A stretch of 64,000 nucleotides of DNA, taken from positions 62,001 to 126,000 of the forward strand of contig NZ_JAFMPY010000012.1 in NCBI RefSeq assembly GCF_017353515.1. The letters are read 5' to 3'. The translations under genes and the position numbers were made by a program. The notes below the pieces were generated by a model, which worked only from the letters and a program-made list of their open reading frames with translations, did no database searches and was not told the origin of the DNA. Below, piece after piece: positions 9,235 to 15,957 of the stretch (the stretch's first letter is position 1; each line of letters begins with the position of its first letter). This DNA comes from Jiella sonneratiae (GTDB taxonomy: Bacteria > Pseudomonadota > Alphaproteobacteria > Rhizobiales > Rhizobiaceae).

Positions 9235-10116
9235 ATGGGCAGTGATGCGGCGGGCGATGATGCGGCCGGCGAGGCCCCCGACGCCCGCGACGCCGACGTT
9301 GCCGATAAAGCCGACGATGCCGTGATCGGCGACAGGCCCGTGCGGCTCGATGCCTTCTGCGGCGGCGGCTTCTCGCTCTATCAGCCGAAGGGCTGGGGCT
9401 ACCGCTCCGGCCTCGACGCCATGCTGCTCGCCGCCTGCGTCGCAGAAGGTTTCGACGGCCGCATCGCCGATCTCGGAGCGGGCTCCGGCGCCGCCGGCTT
9501 CGCCGCCGCGCATCGCGCCCCGGCGGCCCGCGTGACGCTCGCCGAGGTTCAGCCGACCATGGCGGCACTCTGCCGCAGGTCGCTCACTTTTGCAGGAAAC
9601 GCCGCCGTCGCATCGCGGATCGCGGTCGCCGAGGTCGATCTGCGTACCGCCCGCGGCAGCCGGGAGGCGGCGGGGCTCGCCGATGCCGGCTTCGACCTCG
9701 TCCTCACCAACCCGCCGTTCCATGCGCCGGGCGATCGCCGGCCGCCGGATCCGGTCCGCGACCGCGCGCTGTTTGCGTCCGACGACCTGCCGCTGGCGCG
9801 CTGGTTCGCGGTCGCCGCGGCGCTTCTTTCGGGCAAGGGGCGTCTCGTCGCGGTGCTGCGCACCGACTGCCTTGGCCCGGCGATCGCGGCGCTCGACGGG
9901 CGCTCGGGCGGCCGGCTCGGCGGCGTGACGGTGCTGCCGGTCCACACCCGCGCCGGGGCGCCGGCCGAGCGGATCCTGATCGCCGCCGCCAAGGACTCGC
10001 GGGCGCCGCTGACGCTGATCGAGGCGATCGTCCTCAACGATGCCGCCGGCCGCCCGACGCTGCTGTCGGACGCGATCGCCGGCGGCAGGGCGACGCTCGC
10101 CCTCGCCGCCCGCTGA
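9235..10116 (+). CDS. TrmN6-like N6-adenine methyltransferase
   Basis: A 293-residue SAM-dependent methyltransferase. Motif I (DLGAGSGAAGF, from residue 79) and the N6-adenine catalytic motif NPPF (159-162) are both intact. The region FSLYQPKGWGYRSGLDAMLLA is typical of tRNA1(Val) adenine-37 methyltransferases. The first ~35 residues are a low-complexity Ala/Asp-rich extension, so the true start could be internal, for example near residue 36 (VRLDAF). It lies 51 bp after DUF2007 and 128 bp before the S49 peptidase gene. Substrate assignment to tRNA is by family likeness only; rRNA or protein targets cannot be excluded. Confidence 0.85.
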   Translation: MGSDAAGDDAAGEAPDARDADVADKADDAVIGDRPVRLDAFCGGGFSLYQPKGWGYRSGLDAMLLAACVAEGFDGRIADLGAGSGAAGFAAAHRAPAARVTLAEVQPTMAALCRRSLTFAGNAAVASRIAVAEVDLRTARGSREAAGLADAGFDLVLTNPPFHAPGDRRPPDPVRDRALFASDDLPLARWFAVAAALLSGKGRLVAVLRTDCLGPAIAALDGRSGGRLGGVTVLPVHTRAGAPAERILIAAAKDSRAPLTLIEAIVLNDAAGRPTLLSDAIAGGRATLALAAR

Positions 10117-10244
10117 GCCGGGAGGGGCGCGGCCGGGGCGGCCGTCCTCCGCTTCGTCAGCCTGCCCCCCGCGTCGCCATTTGCGAAGCCGGTGCGCGTG
10201 CTTACATCCTGCCGAAACCGCATCCAGACCACGAGGGCACCCGC

Positions 10245-11114
10245 TTGGCCAACCCGCTCAAGAAATTCATCCCGAAGCGCTTTCGCCGCGACGGCGTGAC
10301 GATCCCGGTCGTCAAGCTCTCCGGCACGATCATGGCCTCTGGCTCGGCCTTCCGGCAGGGGCTGTCGATCGCCTCGGCGGCGCCGCTGCTGGAAAAGGCC
10401 TTCGGCGACAAGAACGCGCCGGCCGTCGCCATCGTCGTCAACTCGCCCGGTGGCTCGCCGGTGCAGTCGCGGCTGATCTTCAAGCGGATCCGCGACCTCG
10501 CCGCGGAGAAGGAGAAGCATGTCCTCGTCTTCGTCGAGGACGTCGCCGCCTCGGGCGGCTACATGATCGCCTGCGCCGGCGACGAGATCATCGCCGACCC
10601 GTCCTCCATCGTCGGCTCGATCGGCGTCGTCTCCGGCTCCTTCGGCTTCGTCGAGGCGATCCAGAAGCTCGGCATCGAGCGCCGCGTCCACACCGCCGGC
10701 CAGAACAAGGCGACGCTCGATCCCTTTCAGCCCGAGAAGCCGGAGGACGTCGCGCATCTGAAGGAACTGCAGCTCGAGGTCCACGAGACCTTCATCGACC
10801 TCGTCAGGACGCGCCGCGGCGCCCGGCTCGTCGAGGACGACCAGCTCTTCTCCGGTCTCTTCTGGTCGGGAAAGCGCGGGCGCGAACTCGGCCTGGTCGA
10901 TGCGCTCGGCGACATCCGCGAGACGCTGCGGCTGCGCTACGGCGAGACCGTCAAGCTGGAACTGATCGCGCAGGGGCGCACGCTGTTCGGCCGTAAGCCG
11001 CGGGGCATCAGCGCCGGGGCGGAGGGCGGCCTTGCGGCGATCGGCGAGGGGCTCGCCGACCGGATCATCGCGAATCTCGAGGAGCGCGCGGTCTGGGCCC
11101 GGTTCGGCCTTTGA
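10245..11114 (+). CDS. S49 family signal peptide peptidase (SppA-like)
   Basis: A 289-residue serine peptidase with a TTG start. The nucleophile region DVAASGGYMIACAGDEI places the catalytic Ser at ~103, and the general-base Lys is likely K155 in AGQNKATLDP, as in SppA/SohB (Ser/Lys dyad). IVVNSPGGSP forms the oxyanion region. It is a short single-domain form, with no obvious N-terminal membrane span, so it could be cytoplasmic or peripheral. Family members degrade cleaved signal peptides or membrane proteins. It lies in the run from DUF2007 to glyQ. Confidence 0.9.
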   Translation: MANPLKKFIPKRFRRDGVTIPVVKLSGTIMASGSAFRQGLSIASAAPLLEKAFGDKNAPAVAIVVNSPGGSPVQSRLIFKRIRDLAAEKEKHVLVFVEDVAASGGYMIACAGDEIIADPSSIVGSIGVVSGSFGFVEAIQKLGIERRVHTAGQNKATLDPFQPEKPEDVAHLKELQLEVHETFIDLVRTRRGARLVEDDQLFSGLFWSGKRGRELGLVDALGDIRETLRLRYGETVKLELIAQGRTLFGRKPRGISAGAEGGLAAIGEGLADRIIANLEERAVWARFGL

Positions 11115-11265
11115 GCGGGAACCTGACCTCTCCCGGCCGCCCTTGTGCCGGCGGGGGTGGTTGCGGGCAGGCATCAGGCCGGTCGCCGCCGCCGCGCGCC
11201 GCAGATGGTGAATTGCCGCGATCGGCGCGGCGGCGCATAATGGCGGTGGAAGCTGCGTATTGGAG

Positions 11266-11460
11266 ATGATCGAAGCGATGCCCCAGCTCATACTTCTGGG
11301 CCTCGTCGGAGCCGCCGCCTGGCTCGGTTACAAGCAGATGGCGAAGGATGCCGAGAAGGTGTCGGAGCGCAACCGGCAGACCGAAGCGGAAGTGCGCAAC
11401 GGCGCCAACGGGACGCTGGTGCGCGGCCCCGACGGCGTCTACCGCGTCCGCAAGGACTGA
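11266..11460 (+). CDS. Small membrane-anchored hypothetical protein
   Basis: A ~64-residue protein with one N-terminal hydrophobic helix (LILLGLVGAAAWLGY) followed by a charged helix rich in Lys/Glu and a short tail ending in VRKD. The tail RGPDGVYRV is a compact, conserved-looking motif. Possible starts are TTG 11260, ATG 11266 and ATG 11278; the ATG at 11266 is chosen as the first ATG. Similar small proteins next to the S49 peptidase and glyQ are common in the order, but I know no function. Confidence 0.7.
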   Translation: MIEAMPQLILLGLVGAAAWLGYKQMAKDAEKVSERNRQTEAEVRNGANGTLVRGPDGVYRVRKD

Positions 11461-11590
11461 GCCCGCGCTCGTGGGCGGGCGACACCGGCGCCCGTCTGCT
11501 CGAAGCCCTCTGCGACAGCATCGATCGCTGCACCGAAATGCCGCGCAGCACCCGGCCGTTTCGACGGGGATGCGCCTTGCGGGAGGATGG

Positions 11591-12475
11591 TTACGGCGCG
11601 GCGACAAGAGCCATCGCTGCCGCCCCGATCTCCTGAAGCGCCGCGTTGCGCGTGGCGAAGTCGGCATTCCCGTCTGAAATGAAGATGGCGACGATCCAGG
11701 GAGCCCGGTTCGGAGGCGTGACCATCGCTACGAGGTTGCGGGTGTGGTCGCCGGCGCCGGACTTGTCCGAGACGGACCATCCGTCGGGCACGTTGCGGCG
11801 CAGCAGCGCTTTGGTCACGCCGCCATGGCTCATCCAGTCGGCAAGCCGTTTGCGCGAAGCTTCGTTCAGCGTGTCGCCGAGGAGCATCTCCTGCCATTGC
11901 GCGGCCATGGCCGCCGGGGTGGTGGTGTCGCGCGGATCGCCGGGCGAGAAGGTGTTGAGCTCCGGCTCCAGCCTGTCGAGGCGGCTGACCTCGTCGTCCA
12001 GCCGGCGCATGAAGGCCGTCACGACCTTCGGGCCGCCGAGCCGCCGGACGAGGAGGTTGGCCGCGGTGTTGTCGCTCATGTCGAGCGCCGCGAGGCAGAG
12101 ATCGTCGATCGCCATCTTCCCGCCGACCTTCGTCTCGGTCACCGGGGCATAGTCGAGGATGTCGGCGGCGCGCACGGCAAGCTCGTCCGCAAGATCGAGT
12201 CTGCCCTCCTCCGATTGCCAGAGAGCCGTTCCGCAGATCGCCGCCTTGACGGTGCTGTTCATCAGGAAGCGCTCGTTTGCGCGATGCGTCCAGGTCCGGT
12301 CGGCCCCCGTATCGGTGAGGGCGACGCCGACGCGGGCGTCGAGCGTCTTCTCGACACGGGCGACGACAGCCTCGAGACGGCTCTCGGGCGTCTCGGCTCG
12401 GGCGCTCGTCGCGATGAACAGACCGAGGGCGAGCCATGCCGCGACGGGCGGCATGACGGATGCGATGATCCGCAT
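11591..12475 (-). CDS. bla: Class A beta-lactamase
   Basis: A 294-residue serine beta-lactamase, secreted to the periplasm by an N-terminal signal (cleavage after TSARA, ~27). Every class A motif is intact: S74-T-V-K77 (Ambler S70xxK73), S134-D-N136 (SDN), E170-P-E-L-N174 (E166...N170) and K238-S-G240 (KTG box as KSG). It should hydrolyse penicillins and perhaps cephalosporins; the spectrum is not readable. The start ATG 12475 has AAAGGA six bases upstream; an in-frame ATG at 12535 lies before the signal and is unlikely. It is divergent from an AmpR-like regulator with shared palindromes, which suggests inducible expression. Confidence 0.93.
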   Translation of the reverse strand: MRIIASVMPPVAAWLALGLFIATSARAETPESRLEAVVARVEKTLDARVGVALTDTGADRTWTHRANERFLMNSTVKAAICGTALWQSEEGRLDLADELAVRAADILDYAPVTETKVGGKMAIDDLCLAALDMSDNTAANLLVRRLGGPKVVTAFMRRLDDEVSRLDRLEPELNTFSPGDPRDTTTPAAMAAQWQEMLLGDTLNEASRKRLADWMSHGGVTKALLRRNVPDGWSVSDKSGAGDHTRNLVAMVTPPNRAPWIVAIFISDGNADFATRNAALQEIGAAAMALVAAP

Positions 12476-12546
12476 GTTCAAGTCCTTTGAGGAGAGGAGG
12501 AATTTCCCGGCTCGCGGCCTCGGGTATGACTTCAAGTCACCATAAG

Positions 12547-12574
12547 GTCTCTATCGGCCGCTAGCGATAGAGAC
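12547..12574. promoter_or_regulatory. Perfect 10-bp inverted repeat, candidate AmpR operator
   Basis: Arms GTCTCTATCG (12547-12556) and CGATAGAGAC (12565-12574) are exact reverse complements around an 8-base spacer. It lies 71 bp upstream of the beta-lactamase ATG and 43 bp upstream of the LysR-type ATG. LysR proteins of the AmpR group bind a dyad between themselves and the divergent bla gene, so this is the best candidate site. The arm sequence is not the classical AmpR box that I remember from enterobacteria. Confidence 0.7.
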
Positions 12575-12577
12575 AAA

Positions 12578-12590
12578 CGACAAATTGTCG
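12578..12590. promoter_or_regulatory. Second palindrome in bla-ampR intergenic region
   Basis: CGACAA and TTGTCG flank one central A, giving a perfect 13-base palindrome only 3 bases from the larger inverted repeat and 27 bases before the LysR ATG. It could be a second regulator half-site or an activation site near the ampR promoter. Function is inferred from position only. Confidence 0.5.
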
Positions 12591-12617
12591 GCTGCAATAT
12601 TAGGTGAGCTCATACCT

Positions 12618-13490
12618 ATGGATCGTCCCGACATTCCCCTCAATGCGCTTCGGGTGTTCGAGGTGGCCATGCGGCAGGGGAGTTTCACCAAGGCGGCAAT
12701 CGAATTGCGGGTGACTCAGGCGGCGGTCAGCCATCAGATCGCGAGGCTCGAGGATCTCCTCGGCTGCACGCTGTTCCTGCGCACTGCCCAGGGACTGATC
12801 GCGACGGACGAGGGACGGGTGCTCTTCCCGGTTCTCGAACATGGCTTCGACGCGATCGCCCGGGCTCTCGACCGGCTGAAGGGGCGACGCTACGGCGAGG
12901 TCCTGAAGGTGGGAGTGAACACCACCTTCGCGCTCGGCTGGCTGATGCCGCGCCTTGCGGCGTTCGAGGCCGCCTATCCCGAGGTCGACCTTCGGATATT
13001 CACCAACAACAACCGGGTCGAGATCCTGCGCGAAGGGCTCGACATGGCCATTCGTTTCGGGATCGGCGGCTGGACCGGCCACGAGGTGGTGACGATCGTG
13101 GAAACGCCGTTTTCGCCGCTTTGTGCCCCGGTCGCTGCCGCGCGCCTCACCCACCCGGCTGATCTCGGCCGCGAAGTGCTGCTCCGCAGCTATCGCAGCA
13201 CCGAGTGGCCGCTGTGGTTCGAGTCCGTCCATACGCCCTGTCCGCCGATCGCCGGGCCGGTCCTCGACAGTTCCGTCGCCCAGGCGGAACTCGCCGCCGG
13301 CGGGGCGGGCGTCGCGCTGCTGCCGGTCGAAATGTTCGACCGCTTCACCGCCGACGGCCGTCTCGTCCAGCCCTTCGGCGCCGCGATCACGCTCGGACGC
13401 TATTTCCTCGCCTGGCCGTCGGAGCGGGTGCAGACGCGGGCCATGGCGAGCTTTGCGAACTGGCTGGCGGAGGCGGCGCTGGCCGCATAG
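12618..13490 (+). CDS. ampR: AmpR-like LysR family transcriptional regulator
   Basis: A 290-residue LysR-type regulator. Residues ~8-65 form the winged helix-turn-helix ([19 protein letters not shown] ... [10 protein letters not shown]), a close match to the AmpR/GcvA subgroup, and residues ~90-290 the effector-binding domain. It ends with [13 protein letters not shown], also GcvA/AmpR-like. AmpR senses muropeptides and activates a divergent beta-lactamase gene. The ATG at 12618 is chosen over 12585 because family members begin just before the PLNALRVFE motif. Divergent placement and the shared palindromes strongly support the pairing with the beta-lactamase. Confidence 0.88.
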   Translation: MDRPDIPLNALRVFEVAMRQGSFTKAAIELRVTQAAVSHQIARLEDLLGCTLFLRTAQGLIATDEGRVLFPVLEHGFDAIARALDRLKGRRYGEVLKVGVNTTFALGWLMPRLAAFEAAYPEVDLRIFTNNNRVEILREGLDMAIRFGIGGWTGHEVVTIVETPFSPLCAPVAAARLTHPADLGREVLLRSYRSTEWPLWFESVHTPCPPIAGPVLDSSVAQAELAAGGAGVALLPVEMFDRFTADGRLVQPFGAAITLGRYFLAWPSERVQTRAMASFANWLAEAALAA

Positions 13491-13743
13491 CGGCGCTGCC
13501 AGATCAGGCCGGAACGCCGGCCGCCGTGAGATGCGGGCCGAGGCGGCCGGCGCTCCTGTCTGCCATCCTTGCCTCCCAAAGCAAGGTCGTCCTCTTGCCT
13601 CGAACGACAATCCGGAATTGCGAGCCGCGGCGGGCGCTGCTGCAGGTGCCGCCTTGACCGGCCGCGCGGCGGCGTGGCAACTCGCGGCCGACCCTTTTCG
13701 CCCGCCTGCGACCATCCCGCGGGCTCATGCCGGACCGCCCATC
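13491..13743. other. Intergenic region upstream of glyQ
   Basis: This 253-bp stretch lies between ampR and glyQ on the same strand. Frames in it look like GC-rich noise. I see no strong terminator for ampR and no obvious promoter for glyQ. Confidence 0.4.
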
Positions 13744-14748
13744 ATGTCAGACATTGCCCCCCACATGGACCCGCGCCGCTCCTTCCAGGCGCTGATCCTG
13801 ACGCTGCACCGCTACTGGGCCGATTACGGCTGCGTCGTGCTCCAGCCCTACGACATGGAAGTCGGCGCCGGCACCTTCCATCCGGCGACGACCCTTCGAG
13901 CCTTGGGCCCGCGGCCGTGGAACGCCGCCTATGTGCAGCCCTCGCGCCGGCCGAAGGACGGACGCTACGGCGAGAACCCCAACCGGCTGCAGCATTACTA
14001 TCAGTATCAGGTGATCCTGAAGCCGAATCCGTCGAACCTGCAGGAGCTCTATCTTGGCTCGCTGAAGGCGATCGGCATCGACACCGGCCTGCACGACATC
14101 CGCTTCGTCGAGGACGACTGGGAGAGCCCGACCCTCGGCGCCTGGGGTCTCGGCTGGGAATGCTGGTGCGACGGCATGGAGGTCTCGCAGTTCACCTACT
14201 TTCAGCAGGTCTGCGGCATCGAATGCGCCCCAGTGGCGGGCGAACTCACCTACGGCCTCGAGCGCCTGGCGATGTACGTCCAGAACGTCGACAACGTCTA
14301 CGACCTCAACTTCAACGGCCGCAAGGGCGACGAGAAGGTCACCTATGGCGACGTCTTCCTGCAGGCCGAGCAGGAATATTCCCGCTTCAACTTCGAGATC
14401 GCCGACACCGGGATCCTGCACCAGCACTTCATCGACGCCGAAACCGAGTGCAAGGCGATCCTCGCGGCGGGTGCTCCGACCGAGGCGGGGGGGCTGCACA
14501 AATGCGTGCTGCCGGCCTACGACCAGTGCATCAAGGCGTCCCACGTCTTCAACCTGCTCGACGCGCGCGGCGTCATCTCGGTGACCGAGCGCCAGAGCTA
14601 CATCCTGCGCGTCCGCAACCTCGCCAAGGCCTGCGGCGAGGCGTTCCTGCTGACCGAGGCGGGCGGGGCGAATTGGAAGGGCCGAGATGAAAGGGAAGCA
14701 GATCGAGTAGCGCGCCCGGGCCGTGTTCCGGCAATGCCAGACGCCTAG
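13744..14748 (+). CDS. glyQ: Glycyl-tRNA synthetase alpha subunit, altered C-terminus
   Basis: A 334-residue alpha subunit of the heterotetrameric glycyl-tRNA synthetase, the class II catalytic chain that activates glycine. The conserved core is present: [42 protein letters not shown] and [12 protein letters not shown]. Up to EAGGAN the protein is normal, but it then runs through [11 protein letters not shown] into ~20 unfamiliar residues before a stop at 14746-14748, which overlaps the convergent toxin stop by 4 bp. A second copy of the glyQ 3' end at 15539-15679 ends with GGANSKG and a stop, probably the ancestral terminus. The beta subunit glyS usually follows in this order, but none is seen in this window. 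Confidence 0.95.
   Translation: MSDIAPHMDPRRSFQALILTLHRYWADYGCVVLQPYDMEVGAGTFHPATTLRALGPRPWNAAYVQPSRRPKDGRYGENPNRLQHYYQYQVILKPNPSNLQELYLGSLKAIGIDTGLHDIRFVEDDWESPTLGAWGLGWECWCDGMEVSQFTYFQQVCGIECAPVAGELTYGLERLAMYVQNVDNVYDLNFNGRKGDEKVTYGDVFLQAEQEYSRFNFEIADTGILHQHFIDAETECKAILAAGAPTEAGGLHKCVLPAYDQCIKASHVFNLLDARGVISVTERQSYILRVRNLAKACGEAFLLTEAGGANWKGRDEREADRVARPGRVPAMPDA
14545..14685 (+). repeat. Direct repeat copy 1 (3' end of glyQ)
   Basis: This 141-bp part of glyQ is repeated at 15539-15679, offset by 994 bp. I count 8 differences by eye: six in the first 45 positions and two at the very end, with a run of more than 80 identical bases between. The 853 bp between the copies hold the toxin-antitoxin pair and its promoter. 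The repeat thus marks the limits of an insertion or a partial duplication. Confidence 0.9.
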
Positions 14749-15173
14749 CCCGGACCCTGCGCGAAGGGATCGATGACCGTGATCTCGGGAAAGCGGAAAT
14801 CCCGCGTGTTCCTGGTAAGCACCACGAGGCCGTGGACTGCTGCCGTCGCGGCCAAGAGGCTGTCATAGCTCTCGGTGCCTGCCTCGGCCTGCATGGCACC
14901 GCAGAGCATCGCCTCCGTCCCACCGAATGGCAGGATGCGGCCGTCATAGGCAGGCAGGACGTTGCCGGTCAGCCAGCGGTCCAGGGCGACGGCATCGTCG
15001 GGTGCGCGGCGCTTGAGCCGCAGGATGCCCCGACGGATCTCCATGATGGTGATCGCCGACAGGAAGAAGGCGCGCTGCGGCACCTCCTCGAACCACCGCT
15101 GCACGAGCGGATCGGCCCGACGCCCCTTGCGCGCTTCGGAAAGGACGTTCGTGTCGACGAGGTATGTCGTCAA
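14745..15173 (-). CDS. PIN-domain toxin, VapC-like
   Basis: A 142-residue PIN-fold ribonuclease, the toxin of a type II toxin-antitoxin pair; such toxins cleave tRNA, rRNA or mRNA with Mg2+. The acidic residues that build the active site are visible: D7 in VDTNVLSE, E45 in [10 protein letters not shown]104 in [10 protein letters not shown], and D125 in TRNTRDF. The start is TTG at 15173, overlapping the antitoxin stop in TTGA, typical translational coupling. Its stop overlaps the stop of glyQ on the other strand. The FitB/VapC subgroup is suggested by [11 protein letters not shown] with [10 protein letters not shown]. Confidence 0.92.
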   Translation of the reverse strand: MTTYLVDTNVLSEARKGRRADPLVQRWFEEVPQRAFFLSAITIMEIRRGILRLKRRAPDDAVALDRWLTGNVLPAYDGRILPFGGTEAMLCGAMQAEAGTESYDSLLAATAAVHGLVVLTRNTRDFRFPEITVIDPFAQGPG

Positions 15174-15421
15174 AATGTGACGTCCCGGCCAGATTGGGCA
15201 GGGCGCTCGAAGTCGATGTCGATGCGGGCGGCGTCCTCGCTGGCAAGGAGATCGAGCATGGTGGGGCCGGCCTTATCTCCGCTCATCCGCCGGTATTCTT
15301 CGTAGGTCATCAGGACGAAGGCCGGCTTGCCCCGATCGGTGACGACGACCGGCGCCACGGCGGCGGCACGCTTCGCCGCCCCGATGTCCTGATTGAGTTC
15401 GCGTGACGAGATCGTGGCCAT
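15170..15421 (-). CDS. Phd/YefM-type antitoxin
   Basis: An 83-residue antitoxin. The N-terminal Phd/YefM DNA-binding domain is clear (MATISSRELNQDIGAAKRAA, VVVTDRGKPAFVLMTYEEY), and the C-terminal ~30 residues (DARIDIDFERP) form the toxin-neutralising tail. Phd/YefM antitoxins are most often paired with Doc or YoeB but are frequently joined to PIN toxins too, as here. It overlaps the toxin start by 4 bp and is preceded by a palindromic promoter. The antitoxin-toxin order is standard. Confidence 0.92.
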   Translation of the reverse strand: MATISSRELNQDIGAAKRAAAVAPVVVTDRGKPAFVLMTYEEYRRMSGDKAGPTMLDLLASEDAARIDIDFERPAQSGRDVTF

Positions 15422-15432
15422 GACCGTCTCCG

Positions 15433-15473
15433 TGTAGTAACGAAAAAATAGGTTACTACAAGGAGCCGGTCAA
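15433..15473 (-). promoter_or_regulatory. Toxin-antitoxin promoter with overlapping operator
   Basis: Reading the minus strand, TTGACC (15473-15468) and TATTTT (15450-15445) are separated by 17 bases, a near-ideal sigma-70 promoter. Perfect 9-bp inverted arms TGTAGTAAC (15433-15441) and GTTACTACA (15452-15460) surround the -10 box. Binding of the antitoxin or toxin-antitoxin complex here would block polymerase, as is usual for autoregulated Phd/YefM modules. The transcript would start ~10-20 bp before the antitoxin ATG. Confidence 0.8.
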
Positions 15474-15538
15474 GTCGTTCAATCCACGGGTTGGTGATCT
15501 AACAGCTTGGGACGACGGCACCCTTGTGGGCGAGCTGT

Positions 15539-15679
15539 GTCTTCAACCTGCTCGACGCCCGCGGCGTTAGCTCGGCGACTCAGCGCCAGAGCTACATCCT
15601 GCGCGTCCGCAACCTCGCCAAGGCCTGCGGCGAGGCGTTCCTGCTGACCGAGGCGGGCGGGGCGAATTCGAAGGGCTGA
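15539..15679 (+). pseudogene. glyQ: Displaced 3' end of glyQ
   Basis: A 47-codon fragment ([12 protein letters not shown]..., ending GGANSKG stop) that aligns with the last part of the intact glyQ. It has no start codon and carries replacements relative to glyQ (I to S, V to A, E to Q near the start), as expected for a fragment no longer under selection; it then matches glyQ exactly for >80 bases. The immediate 5' side (15480-15538) has no glyQ similarity. It is best read as the original gene end, cut off by the toxin-antitoxin insertion, or as a duplicated tail. Confidence 0.85.
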
Positions 15680-15957
15680 TCGCCCTTTCCGAGGTCGCGC
15701 GAAACCGGCCTCAACGCCGATCCTGGTTCAGCACCGTCTGCACATAGGATTCCAGAATCGTAGTGACGGACAGGCGCTCGATCGCCAGCGCGACCCGATC
15801 TCGATCGACTGTCCGCGTCGGTGCGATGTCAGGGAAGAAGCCATCTCTCCCGATCCGCGATCCTTTCGCAATCGCCGCCCACGCACTAGGTAGGTGAAAA
15901 CGCAGCGGGAGTGCCCCCCCCGCTGCCCCGCCGCGATCGCCGCCAATCGACGGGCTC

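Noticed and set aside
7336-9945. Minus-strand open frame of ~870 codons across the polyprenyl synthase
   Set aside because: Wrong frame relative to the DDxxD motifs; Arg-rich composition.
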